Below, piece after piece: positions 1 through 12,046 of a DNA stretch of 64,000 nucleotides. The notes below the pieces were generated by a model. It did no database searches and was not told the origin of the DNA. It saw only the letters and a program-made list of their open reading frames with translations. The translations under genes and the position numbers were made by a program. Positions within the stretch are counted from its first letter, which is position 1. Each line of letters opens with the position of its first letter. Location of the stretch: contig OZ038465.1 in NCBI GenBank assembly GCA_964036295.1, forward strand, positions 25,702,870-25,766,869, written 5' to 3'. Source of the DNA: Plumapathes pennacea. Lineage: Eukaryota; Cnidaria; Anthozoa; Antipatharia; Myriopathidae.

Positions 1-633
1 TGAGGAACAGATTGATTGTCATGTTGGTTTCGTCATGTGTATATAGAAAGCACTGTTTTTCATATTTTGGTCTGATACGTTGCAATAGTGCCTTGTGGAA
101 AATTCAGAATAATTTACAAGAAATACTCTCAGATAGACTAATCAGACACAAACTGTGGGTCAAACGGTCTCCATATTTTTGTATAAACCCGTACAATTTG
201 CCACATACAGTACATGTATCAGAGTTGTGATGTACAGGAATATATGACTCCACAGGACAAGTGAAGTTATTATTCGCAACGCCAATCTCGTCGTGAAACG
301 TTAAACCTATGGTGTTGAGTTACAAGAAAGAGCCACTGGAGTACAACACAGTTCACTGTACCAAACATTCGCGACTGGGACGCGATCGTGACAAGAAATC
401 GTTTACGAAGAGTTTACCGCCGAAACTTACTTGAGGTCGTTTCAGATATTCCTCTGTGAAAGTCATGTTTGGGAATAGTTCCCGGCAACTTGCAACAGCC
501 TTCTCGCAGGTAAGAGTTGGGAAAAGAAATTTCGCACTCGTCTGAGACATCATAAGTCGTGTGAGGATTAGCCTGCAAAGCAGACGTTTTTGATGAGTGG
601 GTAGCAGATAAATTCATCCGCGCCGCTTTCTTA
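1..633. other. No recognisable gene
   Basis: I see no exon, coding family or clear repeat boundary here. The open frames are short, overlap on both strands and match nothing I know. Confidence 0.4.
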
Positions 634-832
634 GCCGCCATCTTGGATTCGTGCGAACTGAGGGGATTGGGACGAGTGAAAAGGAACGAGGGAGGGGCGG
701 GGGAGGGAAGAAAAAAATTTTCTTCCCCAGCCCCCTCCCCCCTTTCCCCAATCTGCCTCAGTCCCACACCCTGGGTCGCCGTATTGTACTTCATCCCAGG
801 CTTCCTCGGTTTCCCCAATCCAAGATGGCGGC
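634..832. repeat. Foldback MITE-like element, CCGCCATCTTGGATT arms
   Basis: The left end (634-649) reads GCCGCCATCTTGGATT and the right end (817-832) is its reverse complement. The middle is an imperfect palindrome of G-rich then C-rich DNA around an AAATTT-type centre. Frames open on both strands across it are by-products of the palindrome. No transposase is present, so it would be non-autonomous. Confidence 0.65.
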
Positions 833-1880
833 TGCTGGGACGCGGGATTTCAGTGCATGCTCAAAATACGCCTGCTCTGCAGGCTATGTGGGGATCAACA
901 AACATTCACAAACATTGAAATAATTCTGTGTTCAAATTATTTGCTTTGTGTATGAAACTGTTTTTGATTGGTTCGTCAGGATGACGTCATCGAGGGACTC
1001 GGTTCTAACATGTCTGGTCGTCTTGGAACTGTTGCTGGTGTAACGCCAAAAATATTTCCCATGCAAAACCTTCTCATCGTAGGTGATCCCAAATACACGG
1101 GTGGGAAATCACACCCCAAAGAATCGAACCCTTATAAGATCTCTACAAAAAGTCACTCTAGAAATTCGGGTCGACACTTTTCCCTTCATTTCCGGTCACA
1201 GGTTTTCGCCGGTTTTGGTCCTCCGCTCAACAAGTAATCATATAAATAGCTTCAGAAGTGCTCTAAGTTGCAATGATGGTGGGAAGCCACTGAGGATATC
1301 GTTAAATCAAAACCAAGGATCAAGGTTAGTTGAGCATGGCGACCGCCTTGGTCCCAGGACCGCGGGTGCCGAACAGCGATAGCGTGAGCGCGGCCCGCTG
1401 AACCTTCTATAAATACGTCCTTTTAAAATCTGTACTTCGATTATTTGCATTTTAGTTCATGACAAACGCAAACGGTTGTCCAAAGCTTGCGGTTTATAAC
1501 TTGGTTGTGTGATGATTCAGTATGAATCGAGCAATGAATCTGATTCCGAAGCTTCGCCCGATACTGACCTGGGCTGTTCAGAGAGTGTACAGTATAGCGC
1601 TATTCGCCGGATAAATCGCTATCCAGTGGATATAGTATTAGCCATTAACCTTAATTCAGTAATGCCTGTGTACGAGCCAAATGTGGTCTTCGTCCTAAAG
1701 CACTGAGCCCGGGGGGGGGGGGGGGGGGGGGCGGTCCAAAGTTGAGGTAATTATGGCAAAGGAATGCACGTTGCAACTTTACTCACCATGTAACTGCCCC
1801 AATGCGAAAGTTCTGAACACTGTTGTGAACATAGCCTGCGTAGCAAGCGTTTCCCCTCGATACGAAGAGCATACGACAAC
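833..1880. other. Intergenic, with a run of 21 G at 1711-1731
   Basis: No gene family is recognisable. The only striking element is an uninterrupted run of about 21 G residues at 1711-1731, a possible G-quadruplex and a likely place for sequencing or assembly length error. Confidence 0.4.
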
Positions 1881-2020
1881 TTTTTCGATTTTGGTCGCGC
1901 AAAAATTGGGGGGAGGGGGAGGGGGGAAGAGGCGAAGGAAAGATTTCTTTCTCTCCCTCCCCCTTCCCCCCCTCGGCTTCCTTTTTGCGCTCGCCCCAAT
2001 TTTTGCGCGGTCAAAAATTG
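1881..2020. repeat. Foldback element with GGTCGCGCAAAAATTGGGG arms
   Basis: Left arm 1891-1915 and right arm about 1994-2015 are reverse complements around GCGCAAAAATTGGGG. The centre again goes from a G-rich to a C-rich tract around AAAGATTTCTTT. The composition plan matches the foldback at 634-832, so the two may belong to one superfamily. Confidence 0.6.
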
Positions 2021-2115
2021 AAACATTCTTTAAGGGTGGAAACGCAGGCTACTGTGAACATGTTGACGAGAACGTTCCTGCAGTGCTGCCCCGCTGTTCA
2101 CTATAATTTGTGTTC

Positions 2116-2515
2116 AATAGAGTGGTAAAGTGATGACGTCATAAACATATTTTTTTCGGAAATAATGGACTTTGCGCAATTCTTCGGAATGGCCTATCTA
2201 AAAAAAAGTTCACACAGAAAAAATTGGCTCTTTAGTGCATTAAGCAGCTGAGATATGGGCTTTTGAAGTTCAAATTGCTTCATACTAAACCCTCTTATTT
2301 GGTGTTGGTTCCTTTGATTTGGAACCAACGCTAAATAAGAGAGTTTAGTTAAGACTATCTCGAACTTTAAACTTCTCTATCTTCGCTTTCAGAAGGGCTA
2401 GCCATTTGAAATTTTTGCACACGTTCTTTCAGCAGCTGTGTATATCGCATGATGTGGTTTGAGGTTTGAATGGAAAAGTTTGCAGAATGATGACGTCACA
2501 CTTTACCACTCTATT
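2116..2515. mobile_element. Tc1/mariner-type MITE (TA target) with nested hairpin
   Basis: Terminal inverted repeats begin GAGTGGTAAAGTGATGACGT at the left (from about 2120) and end with the inverse at about 2513. Each end is flanked by TA, which fits the 2 bp target of Tc1/mariner elements. A second hairpin lies inside at 2283-2349. No coding capacity. The superfamily call is inferred from the TA flanks only. Confidence 0.6.
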
Positions 2516-2749
2516 AAATTTTGTTTATCTACAAACTGTCCAACCCTTACACTAATCTAAACCCAAGGACGCATTTGTGCTACTACAACAAGTACTTGAG
2601 ACATTTGTGCTACTGTCATCAAGTACGTACTAACCCGGTCAGTGTCTCTAATAACACAGTTTATACTTTTCTGTCGCATTTATTGCATTTTATACTTTGC
2701 CGCTTATACTAGACTCTCTCATGCTTAATCTTTGTCAAAACTGTTCACC

Positions 2750-3133
2750 TTCAAAGACACGCTAAAAGAGGCCGAAACAATAATAAACAGCGATGGCGAT
2801 ATGATATCACGATGGTACCAAGAAACCTACTCACAGGAAATTTCGACAAATACCAAGCATTAGCACTGGAGCCTGCAAACAGTGACAAGCATATAAACGT
2901 GACAATAATGGGCCAAAACGTGAAGACCTCTGATGAACTAAAACTCTTAACGAACGTCGACCGCTGACTTCATCATCCCACGACACGGAAAACATAGCAT
3001 TCGGTACTTGGGACCCCTGCTGTGGTCCAAGCTAAGTACGTCTGTCAGAACAATCCCAACAATTAAAAACTTTCGAAATCGAGTAAGGGAACTAGACCTA
3101 CAATCCTGGCCAGAAGTATGTGGGATACTCTGA
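2750..3133 (+). pseudogene. CR1-like LINE reverse transcriptase relic, internally deleted
   Basis: The conceptual product starts FKDTLKEAETIINSDGD, then after a frameshift near 2822 reads through a block containing NFDKYQALALEP and TSDELKLL. This is the region after the RT palm in CR1/Jockey-type LINEs, usually written WF..N..K.Q...L. After about 2965 it jumps straight to DFIIPRH and SIRYLGPLLWSKL, the conserved extreme C-terminus of such ORF2 proteins, and ends at TGA 3131-3133. The sequence normally between these blocks is missing. A dead, internally deleted copy. Confidence 0.7.
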
Positions 3134-3714
3134 AAAAATGCTATGTTTTCACCACCACTCCTTGTTGAACAACGAAAGCGGCTCCTGTTTCCGAAACTTA
3201 GCCCTCCCCCTCCCCCTATACAATGTTGTTTAAAGGGAGTGCACTTTGAGCACATTCATTCAACATTGTAAGGAGGGAGGGGGGCGGGAAGAGGGAGAGT
3301 GTCGTAATTTTTAGATAAAACGCTAAATGTCCTACGACTTTTGGCCAGGGTTATAGCATAGCTGTTAAAGGACAGATGCAAGAACTGCACTCTATGTTCG
3401 ACGTAGATATACTACAACGACATTTATAGTTACAATTTTTTTACGGTTAAAATGTAGTCACACATAGATAGGATATTAGACTTACTTAATAGTAACCAGC
3501 AATGCATACCCATACGTTTGATTGTCCGCGCGAGTCTCCGTGTGAGAATGTCTCTCTAACCAAAACATATCTAAAACCTGTTTAGTCATAGATCACGTCA
3601 ATTCCAGATATTCACGTGCACCTTTTGTCTGCTCCAATGTTTACTGTTTCATTGTTTAACCGAAGTTGCCGTCGTCTTCTCCCGTCCTGGTGCTTAAAGT
3701 CCCTCTTATGTATA
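3134..3714. other. No recognisable gene
   Basis: Probable continuation of LINE 3' flank. A G-rich stretch near 3260-3300 is the only compositional feature seen. Confidence 0.3.
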
Positions 3715-3870
3715 GCTTACGGAATGCAGACTTCATCATCCCAAAAACTTCGATACTGTGTCCAATTAAAAATACAGTATACGATATCTAGGAGCCCTAT
3801 CATGGTAAAAGACTAATGTACACTCACAACTTATGTGTAAGGGAACTAGATTTAGCATATCTTTGAGCCT
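3715..3870 (+). pseudogene. Second LINE C-terminal remnant
   Basis: Broken frames include NADFIIPK near 3720 and RELDLAYL near 3842. These echo the DFIIP and RELDL motifs of the relic ending at 3133. Stops and frameshifts interrupt it, so it is an older copy of the same kind of LINE tail. Confidence 0.4.
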
Positions 3871-3989
3871 CTTTACTCCTGAGAATGATCTTCAATTGTC
3901 TCTTTCAGTCTTTTACCCGAGATTCATGGTACAGCATGGAGAAATTGCCACTTAATAGTTTTCTCAGATAAAAGCTTTATTTAACTATT

Positions 3990-4716
3990 TCATCTTGGAA
4001 TTCCTTACCATTGTCAATTAGATCAAGTCCTTCGTTAGCTTCATTTAAAATGAAGTTGTTTCACTTAAGGTTATTTAGTATGCCTACGCTAAATCACCTG
4101 GTTTATGTCGGTGACCGTTTTCCTGCTGTCCTACACACTAGGCTCCGTTTAGGTAATAGTACACTGAATCATGATCTTTTTCTAAAAAACTGTGTTCCCT
4201 CTCCCGCTTGTAAGTGCGGTGCTCCAAGAGAAACTAGAAGCCACTTTCTCCTTTTCTGTCCCAGATTTGCTGCCCTCCGTACTGAACTGCTTACCTCTAT
4301 TGCGCAGGTTGCCGGTCATGCTTGGGCTAATTCGACTTTATCGAACACAGTTAACTGACTCTTAAATGGTTTCCCAGGCTTAGATTATGATTCAAATGCT
4401 TTTATTTTTAAATCAGTACAATCTTTCCTAATGCAAACCAAGCGTTTTTGCTAGTCTTCATGTTTTACTTTAACTATTTGTCCCGTCCTCTAACAGGGTG
4501 TTAAATCATTTTCAATTATTAGCTCTTATCTTATTATTATTGTATGTAAATTAGCTTTCTATTTTGTCTTTATGTTTACTTGTTTTGTTCAGCTCCTTAA
4601 AATAATAATTTTTGTATTAAATTTACGTAAACTCCCTAGATGAGCTGCATCCTGCAGCTCTTGGAGTTAATGTAAAGTTCTAAATATTGTTTAAATAAAA
4701 AAAATAAAAAAATTCA
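3990..4716 (+). mobile_element. LINE 3' end: ORF2 C-terminus, UTR and A-rich tail
   Basis: From 3996 the frame reads WNSLPLSIRSSPSLASFK, then a block with HTRLRLGNSTLNHDLF and the terminal motif CKCGAPRETRSHFLLFC, a C-x-C-x7-H-x4-C arrangement found at the very end of many non-LTR retrotransposon ORF2 proteins. The stop is at 4356-4358. About 330 bp of T-rich UTR follows, ending in an A-rich tail (AAATAAAAAAAATAAAAAAA, about 4693-4712). It looks like a 5'-truncated insertion, normal for target-primed reverse transcription. The exact 5' boundary is not clear. Confidence 0.75.
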
Positions 4717-5544
4717 CACTATATCACTTATAGATTTTCTTCTTGAATAGTTCGTAGAATTTGCATTATAAGCTCAGGAGCGAAAGGGTTAAAAGAAAAA
4801 TGCTGTTCACAAGTCACCCGAAACTAGGAACGGTAAAAGTGCGTTCACACGATATTTAACGCATGAAACAAGGCCGACGGTTTGTGCGTAGTGTTTATAG
4901 CTTCAAGAATACCAGAAGTCCATGGAACGGTCCAGGCCTGAGTTGTGATAGTTATCCAGGAACGGATCAAATCTGAGAACTGTTCCAAGATCACAATTTT
5001 AACCGTTCCAAATTGGAGCGGTTCTAAGAACACTTCGTTAACAGAGACATCGAACCGGTGCGAGATCGCTTCAGAACCGTTTCCAGAACGGTTTCGGGTG
5101 TCGTGTGTAAAGAGGTTTTAGATATTATAACGTTAGCTTTTGGTATAAGAAATAGACAATAAAAGCAAAAATAGATAAATAAATATCCCAAATTATTCGT
5201 ATTTTAATTATCAAGACAGTTTTCAAGTTGGAATCAGTCAATTCAGAACAAAATGCTGTTAGTGCAAGGAATTTTACACTTTAGAAAATGGCAGTCTTGA
5301 TTTGCAAAAGTTAAAAGCATTTTTTCGAGACCCCTCATTTTTGGTGAAAAAATTTACTTTTGTATCAAGGCTGGCGTTTTTTCAAAAACCCTTACTTTGT
5401 AGAAAAAGCTTACTCTTGAAAGATCAAGACTGTTCTTTTTTTGAGACCCCTTACTTTGTAAAAAAAAAATTGTTTTGGACCCCATCTTACTTTTGGAAAA
5501 AAAAACGTACTTTTGAAAGATCAAGGCGGATCATGTGTACTTTA
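4717..5544. other. Intergenic; solo MITE end and short direct repeats
   Basis: The sequence around 4778-4795 (GAGCGAAAGGGTTAA) resembles one terminus of the TTAACCCTTTCACTCCCAAG MITE family found elsewhere in the window. At 5325-5525 a unit containing ACCCCTTACTTT and GAAAGATCAAG recurs several times. No gene seen. Confidence 0.35.
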
Positions 5545-5775
5545 GCTGCCGTCGGCCGACGTATCGACCGATGCGTCGGCCGACAGTCGGCCGACAGTCA
5601 ATCAATGTGTCGGCCGACACGTCGGCAGACTGTCGACCGACTGTCGACCGACTGTCGCCGACTAGACCGTAGGCCGACTGTCGGTGGCTGGCCGACAGTC
5701 GACCGACAGTCAGTCGCCAGTCGGTCGACAGTCGGCCGATGTTGATCAAACGTCGATCGACTGGTGGTTGACCGT
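5545..5775. repeat. GTCGGCCGAC/GTCGACCGAC palindromic array 1
   Basis: About 230 bp built from degenerate copies of 10 bp palindromes GTCGGCCGAC and GTCGACCGAC joined by short spacers (ACT, AGT, GTAT). Because each unit is its own reverse complement and has few stops, both strands appear open. These are not genes. Confidence 0.8.
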
Positions 5776-6179
5776 TGACCACCGAGTTAATTGTTCGATT
5801 TTTATACGTTAACAAAAACATCGGATTTGGTACAGGACCACTTGAAAGTGAATCCATCACTGTTAGTGCGATATATTTGTTCATAATGCCTTTAACACAG
5901 GAATGAAACCCTAAACAACACCGTCTGACAGAAATGAGATTTACTGTCCCACGAGCGACTGCACGTTTATTGTCTTTCGTTTCCGTCTTATACGGCATCC
6001 GATGGTAGTCGTATATTAGCGAGTTTTACGAATCAGTGAAATGCAATCTCAAAGCATGTTAATGTGAATACCAACAGCAAAGCAGAAGCACCAAACTTCA
6101 AATACTAGAATACTAGAATATTAATTGCAAAAAAATTAAACTGTGATTAAAGTACAGTCCGTGTTAGTACAAAAATTCC

Positions 6180-6342
6180 TGCCGACTGTCGGCCGATTGT
6201 CGGCCGATCGTCGGCCGACTGCCGGCCGACACTGTATCGACCGACGTGTCGGCCGACATGTCGACCGACGTATCGACCGACTGTCGGCCGGTTTAGCCAC
6301 CGACAGTCGACCGACTGTCGACCGACTGTCGGCCGACGGCAG
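6180..6342. repeat. GTCGGCCGAC/GTCGACCGAC palindromic array 2
   Basis: A second array of the same units, separated from the first by about 400 bp of unrelated sequence. Motifs such as ACCCCTTACTTT lie outside both arrays (near 5450 and near 6385), so the pair may be the two ends of one foldback element. Confidence 0.8.
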
Positions 6343-7855
6343 GTAAAGTATACATGATCCATCAAGGCTGGCCAGTTTCGAGACCCCTTACTTTGGTAAA
6401 AAATAAACCTTAGTTTTGTAATGTTTGAGAGATCTGGGATCAAAAGTAAGAAAAAACCAAAAAGTAAGGTTTATTTTTGGGACGACAGATTATCTGGTTC
6501 TCTAAATCGTGCCTCTGATTAATTTTGACTGCTCTTTGATTCCTGAATGCTTCATACTAATCAGAAAATAGTGGGTGCCTTTTATTACAAGGTTGTTTTT
6601 CATATATTTGGTGCGCGTGGCTGCCTGAGAGTTTGCGCCAAAATCACACGACGGCAGACACTACCACGTCGTTTCCAGTTTTGGCGCCAATATTTGCCGC
6701 GGGAAGCCCGGAAGGGAACTCGGTCGAGATCGTTTCTGTTTTGGACAGACCGTTCAGACCTGCTTTGAATTGGTTTATTTTAGATCGATCCTTTTAGAAC
6801 CACCTATATTTTTTTCCGACTATTTTGTATCGGTTAGGACTGATCTGTTTTGTAGTGTGAACAGCCTAGATCGGATCAGACCAGTTAGGACTAATCTTTT
6901 CAGGGCCAGTTTGAATGCATCATAAGCCGTGTGCATGTAGAGATTGTCAAAGGAATTTGGAGAGGGTTATTTTCAGTTTTTAATAAAAATACAACCTACA
7001 GTACATGATAACTCACTTATTAAAGGATTAACACGCTTGATGTACAAGAAACGCGTTCATTTAGAAATTTACTAAATTGCCTGATCCCAAAAGTTTGTCA
7101 AATCTACAATAATGAGTCTGTTTAACCAGACAGCCGCAGAAGTGTGTACTGTATCGCGGAAAGGTTTGCGCGTGCGCTGCACGGAGTGTTGAACATGACT
7201 CTCAAAATGAACAAGAAGTTCACCATGACAACTGTAGGGCGATCAACATGTCTGTGTTTATACTGATTATCCCAACTGATTTTACTTCCACGAAATGTAT
7301 TTGAAATTCTATCTTTTCGTGTGATTCGGTGATGGACCAGTTGCAGCAGTCATTTACACACTCACACACAAGCAAAAAAGTCAACATATCACTAATAAAG
7401 TAAAAAAAAAAGCACCCAAGCAAACGATAAGTATTTCTTGTCTGCATAGCATTGATTTTTGTATAGCGAACTCGTGTCTTGTGTTTGAACCTTCTCCTGG
7501 TCCAGCGATGTTCGTTCCGTTTCGTTCGATGCTTAAAATGGTGTCTATATTTTTGAGTAAGCGCGAAGATCTGTTCAATTTTAGACGGGAGATAGAAATA
7601 TACGCCAAAAGTATTCAATCAAAGTAACTTCGTCAGCAGACTGCTTGATATACACCCACAAGCTGCGCTGACACCAAACAGCAAATAGAAGCACTTGCTG
7701 GCTCGGACTTTTGAAGTTCTTTGAGTGTGTACATGACCTGAAAAATCTGACCCACAGTGGTGAGGTTAAAATCTTGCAGATTCACAAGATGTATGAGAAA
7801 GCTCCTTAACAGTCCGTTCTGGAACACCTCTCGTCTGCGCTCCTTTACGAACAAA
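6343..7855. other. No recognisable gene
   Basis: Only short unconvincing frames. I see no splice-supported exon and no known repeat family in this stretch. Confidence 0.35.
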
Positions 7856-8050
7856 TAGTGGAGCGGATACGTTCAGAATTTGGGCCGAATTGTTCACTTT
7901 CGGTTAAAAGCACCAAACCTGCAGGAAATATACATTTTGTCATACTAATAAATATCTGATATAGTGCCATCGCGAAACTTTCTGTTAAATCCAGTTAAGG
8001 AGGTTTCCAAAATGGCCGCCATCTTGACCGGAAGTCGAATTCGACATTGA
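7856..8050. repeat. Left arm of a long inverted-repeat pair
   Basis: This arm contains TTGTTCACTTTCGGTTAAAA and ends near the AAAATGGCCGCCAT motif. Its reverse complement, diverged, is at about 10550-10722 (motifs TTTTAACCGAAAGTGAACAA and ATGGCGGCCATTTTG). The two arms enclose about 2.5 kb in which I find no transposase. Confidence 0.6.
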
Positions 8051-9940
8051 TGAAATTTACACCTTAAATGTAATTTACATGTTCAGGCTTACTTCTTATT
8101 ATATAATAAGCCTGAAAGTTAAAAAATATATGTCGAATAGCCCCAGACAATGCATATTTTGGTTGGTTTTGTGTCATCTACGTTAAACCGGAAGTGAATG
8201 TTGCTTTGATCGGAAATACGGTAAAGAGTTTGAACTCATGTCTCCTATTCAACTATTTTTAAAGTTTGCTTTAAATGTATCAAATTCCTGACATTTGGAA
8301 AATGATTTTTTTTATTTTGTCGAAAAGTAAAGGACATACGCAGAATATAAAAGTTTTTAGTACCCAGAAGTCCTTAGTCTGCGGAGCCGAAAACAGAATC
8401 TTAAAACTTTCTGAGTGGTCTAAATGCGTTGCACAGTGCTCCGCTAAATCTGAGCGCCAGTCGGATATAGGAGCAGGCCACAAAACCTTGGCTGGGGATA
8501 TAGTAAAGTTCAATGGTCTTTACATTTGCATGCCAAAAGAGAAAAGGTTTTTCAAAAACTGGCAAAGTGGTGAGAGAGAAGATACATTTTTCACGGTGCA
8601 AATCTAGCTGGCATAGAAGTTTCTATTATATATTTAATTATACGAGGCCTGAACAAAGCAGAAAAAAGACGCAGTGCACTGGAACCCGAGCAGGTAGTCG
8701 AAGACAAGTACAACATGCGATCGAATTCTACCGCATCCGCAGAAAGTGCCGCTGCATGCTTTGTATGTGATTAATTTTGTACCCGAAATATACGGCGTAT
8801 TTGCATTACAGGATAATAGGTTTTTAGCTAAGCTTTTGCGTCGGTCAATTCGACGCTTCGAAAGGGGAATTTGACGCTCTCGTTTGCCTGGGAGACGGGA
8901 CTATGACAGACGGCTCTGTCCATGGGGTGGAGTCGATTTCACCTCTTCGACAAAGAGTGGGAATTTTGAATTCAGTGGCGGGTCTAGAAAGGTTTCCTTA
9001 ATTTCACTCCACTTTACGCAAAACCAGTTAGCTGTGCGCTTGGTGTGTGTGTTGAAAGAAATCTGCAAGCACAAGTTTATTCGTCGCAACTGTACGTGGA
9101 AGATTGATCTCCAGGTGTTGCACCGTTTGATAAAAACAGAAAAGATTTTGAGTGCGTAAAGATTTTGAATGCGTTGCCTCGATCAAGGTACTGGTTTTAT
9201 AACTGGATAAATAAACAAATACACATTGCTCTGGCGACTTTAACTCCGACGTTTATTACCGACATACCGTGATGAATCGATAAGAAAATATTTCCTTGTC
9301 GAGAGTTTATTCCTCTTTGCAAAGTACGTTTATAGTTTATAGATCTTCGCAAATCACTCGTATTTAATGCTCCAAAGGAATATTTCAAACCATAGGATAA
9401 CTAGCTCAAAGAAACAATATCTCGTACGCTCGTTCCACAAAAAAAGTCAAAGTTTCAGGCTATTTTATTCTCCCTTTCTCCGCGATGTTTTTCCCCGAGG
9501 GTGGGGCGTTTGACCACTGAATTCAGCCTTGAAGACTGGAATTTTAGTATTCCTTTTAGCCCGATAATAAGGAATTTGACTGTAACATTGTTGGAGTTTC
9601 GAATTGATCAGCTCATTAGCGGAGGATACCGCGCCACTTGCTGTAAAAGAAGGCAAGGACAGTCATAGACGAGGATGAGGAAATTCAACGTTCTGAGGGT
9701 AATGTGCTTGCGGAACTCGTTTTGCATATAGAACAGCCGCGTGCCAGTGATGCAAAACTCCGCAAAATCGTTTGATGCGACTGTAAGAAAGGATGTCGAG
9801 CAAGCTGTTCCTACGTGAAGGCTCACTTACACTGACTGCTCCGTGGACCTGCACTAATGAGTGCGGCAACAGAAATGTACTACGTTAAGATGATTTACTT
9901 CGACGCATTTTCAGCCTGAGAACTACCTTGTCTCTTGTAT
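8051..9940. other. Interior of the inverted-repeat pair; no gene recognised
   Basis: A short stretch near 8640-8770 (KAEKRRSALEPEQVVEDKYN) looks faintly coding on the plus strand, but I cannot assign it or support its splice sites. Confidence 0.3.
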
Positions 9941-9944
9941 AATC

Positions 9945-10245
9945 GAATCCGTGGAATATTATGCCCTTACCATATTTCTGGTGAGAAACTGAAGTAGAAA
10001 ATCGAAGTTGATCACTTTCGGGAGTGAAAGGATTAACGCAATCTTCAAACTGTATTGCATACTTGTTATAGACGAAACGAAACATTCTACGATTATTGAA
10101 AGCCGAATACTATAGTAAGGAGAACTTGGCTTTTGATGCCTTGCCCAGGTGATAGCTGATTGAACTATCAGTTCTCACTACACGACTCATAAATTTTAAA
10201 AGTTGGGAGAATCTGCATTTTGAACTTGGGAGTAAAAGGGTTAAG
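9945..10245. repeat. Rearranged TTAA-type MITE copy
   Basis: The portion 9960-10036 is the left half of the TTAACCCTTTCACTCCCAAG MITE family in inverted orientation (ends GGGAGTGAAAGGATTAA). The portion from about 10110 to 10245 is the right half in direct orientation (GAGAACTTGGCTTTTGATGC to GGGAGTAAAAGGGTTAA). Probably two copies or a rearranged one. Confidence 0.55.
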
Positions 10246-10549
10246 ATGATGAGCTAATATTGTAACTAGAATATGTAATGGTAAATATTCTATCATGGCT
10301 GTGATAATAAAACAGACGAACACGCTAAGCTCACAAAGAAAAGCATTTACTTTGACCACTTCCGCTAAAAATAATTTTCACTTCCGGTCTGTATAGATTG
10401 CCATTTTAAAAGCATTTTTTATATTGTCAACCCAAAGTTTTTCTTCGAAACATGATACTTGCACGTTCTTATTGTTCCTATCTTTCATTGAAAGTGATTC
10501 AAATAATAAAAAAGATAGTTCAAATGTACGATTCGGTCTATGAACTTTT

Positions 10550-10722
10550 ACTTCCGGTCCAACATGGCGGCCATTTTGAAAATACGCCTTAACTCGGAAA
10601 CCCATTATTTTTTGTGGTGGCACTATATCCATAATTGATAGGCACACTAAAACCTGTCTTTCTGCCAAATTTGATGCTTTTAACCGAAAGTGAACAATCC
10701 ATGCACATATCTGCTCCACTAA
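10550..10722. repeat. Right arm of the long inverted-repeat pair
   Basis: Reverse-complement partner of 7856-8050, extending to TAGTGGAGC-like sequence at both outer edges. Divergence between arms is visible (indels and substitutions), so the element is old. Confidence 0.6.
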
Positions 10723-10989
10723 ACGATCCATTTCACCTAACGATTACAGAAACCAAGTATTTTTACAACCGATCCACTTTAAGCTTCGTTTATGAATTGA
10801 CGCGTTTTTACGTGCTAAGACGGGAGAAGAAAACACATAAAAATCTGACTAAGAACAGCATCAACGCGTGGTGTTTTTTTTTTGTGCTACTTTAAAATGG
10901 TCCTGCTTCATGTTTTTCGGTAGTTAATTTTGGGAACCTTGGCTCCCCGCTTTTGTCGTTGTATTATGCTCATCTTTTTTCCTGCACAG

Positions 10990-11998
10990 GCAGTGATTGG
11001 GATTACGTCATCATGTCACTGGTTAGGTCGCTGCCAGAACACGAGATCGACCCAGATACCTCAACCCACTGGCTCCGAGAGAACCTGGGGTTTATTACAG
11101 ACAATCACCAAATCAACGTGGCGTTGACGCGAGCCACACGAGGGATGTGTATCATGGGTGAGTACATCACAACCCAGGGAAGATGTCTCTTCATGAATAG
11201 CTCAGTTTCCGACCCATAACGATACCAACGCGATAAATATCTGCTCATATGTTGGTTCTCTCCTCTGTTTACGGCTGTGGGCTTACCTCTTAATGCTTTC
11301 TTTTTACTGGCAGCTGCCCAAAGGAGATACTCATTCCGTTTGAGCTTCAGTGTAGATCACCGGGGGTCCGGGGGTTCATCGACCTCAGGATCACGTTTAC
11401 TTCTGTTGTCGTATCTGCAGATAAATAATGAATAGATTATCACTTCACCCATTTAACAACCAGACACAAATCATAAAGTAAAAATATAATAAGTGTATGT
11501 CCCTGGGGGGTGGGGGGGCACTCCTAATGAAAAAAATTTTAGGATATTTTAGGGTCGGCAAGAACAGCTAGTGAAAGAAAAATAGCACTGTGGCATTTCA
11601 CAGGGATTTTGAAACTCGTAACTCTCTGGAAATCTCCGCCAATATAGGCTTTTCTGGTCTTCTTTTTGAAACTCATAAAAAGGGGAGGAGAGGGTGAGGA
11701 GTTGATAGTATACTTTGTGTAAGTTTGTCTTACAACTCTGACAAAATTCAGCCCGCTCTTGTACATTTTTTGTTTGATGAAAATAGATGTATCCTTATTG
11801 GCGACAGTCATACATACAATAAGTCTATTGTGTTTAAATTAGCGTGTTCGAGAATGTTTCCCGTTAAATTAGCTTATGGCCCCGTGTCCCTTGACAGGCA
11901 ACAAAAACCTGCTCCGTGTGGAGTCGATGTGGGGGTCTCTTCTGGAACATTATGAGCAGCACGAGTGCGTTGTAGATGACAGCTGGCCGTGGACGTGA
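10990..11998 (+). CDS. HELZ2-like: HELZ2-like SF1 RNA helicase, last two exons
   Basis: Two exons of the C-terminal helicase core of a UPF1-type superfamily 1 helicase. Exon 10990-11157 follows a CCTGCACAG acceptor and reads SDWDYVIMSLVRS, then WLRENLGFITD and NVALTRATRGMCIMG. These are helicase motifs V and VI; the QG that should precede them is split by the intron. The donor is G/GTGAGT, phase 1. Exon 11898-11998 follows a TTGACAG acceptor and reads GNKNLLRVESMWGSLLEHYE to a TGA at 11996-11998. The order and wording (WLRENLGF, NVALTRA, a W/H/Y-rich tail) fit HELZ2 better than UPF1, SETX or ZNFX1. HELZ2 in vertebrates is a nuclear coactivator and interferon-induced RNase/helicase; the role here is unknown. 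Upstream exons were not found in the 11 kb to the left. It converges on the METTL22 gene. Confidence 0.85.
11158..11897 (+). other. Final intron of the helicase gene
   Basis: 740 bp between a GTGAGT donor and a CCTTGACAG acceptor. I see no repeat boundary or nested gene in it. Confidence 0.7.
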
Positions 11999-12046
11999 AC
12001 AGTAAGACAAAGTCCAAAGTCCAAATGCAGGGGGACAATAGGATTA

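Noticed and set aside
5302-5998. Overlapping long frames on both strands
   Set aside because: Produced by self-complementary GTCGGCCGAC units; compositionally repetitive and open in several frames.
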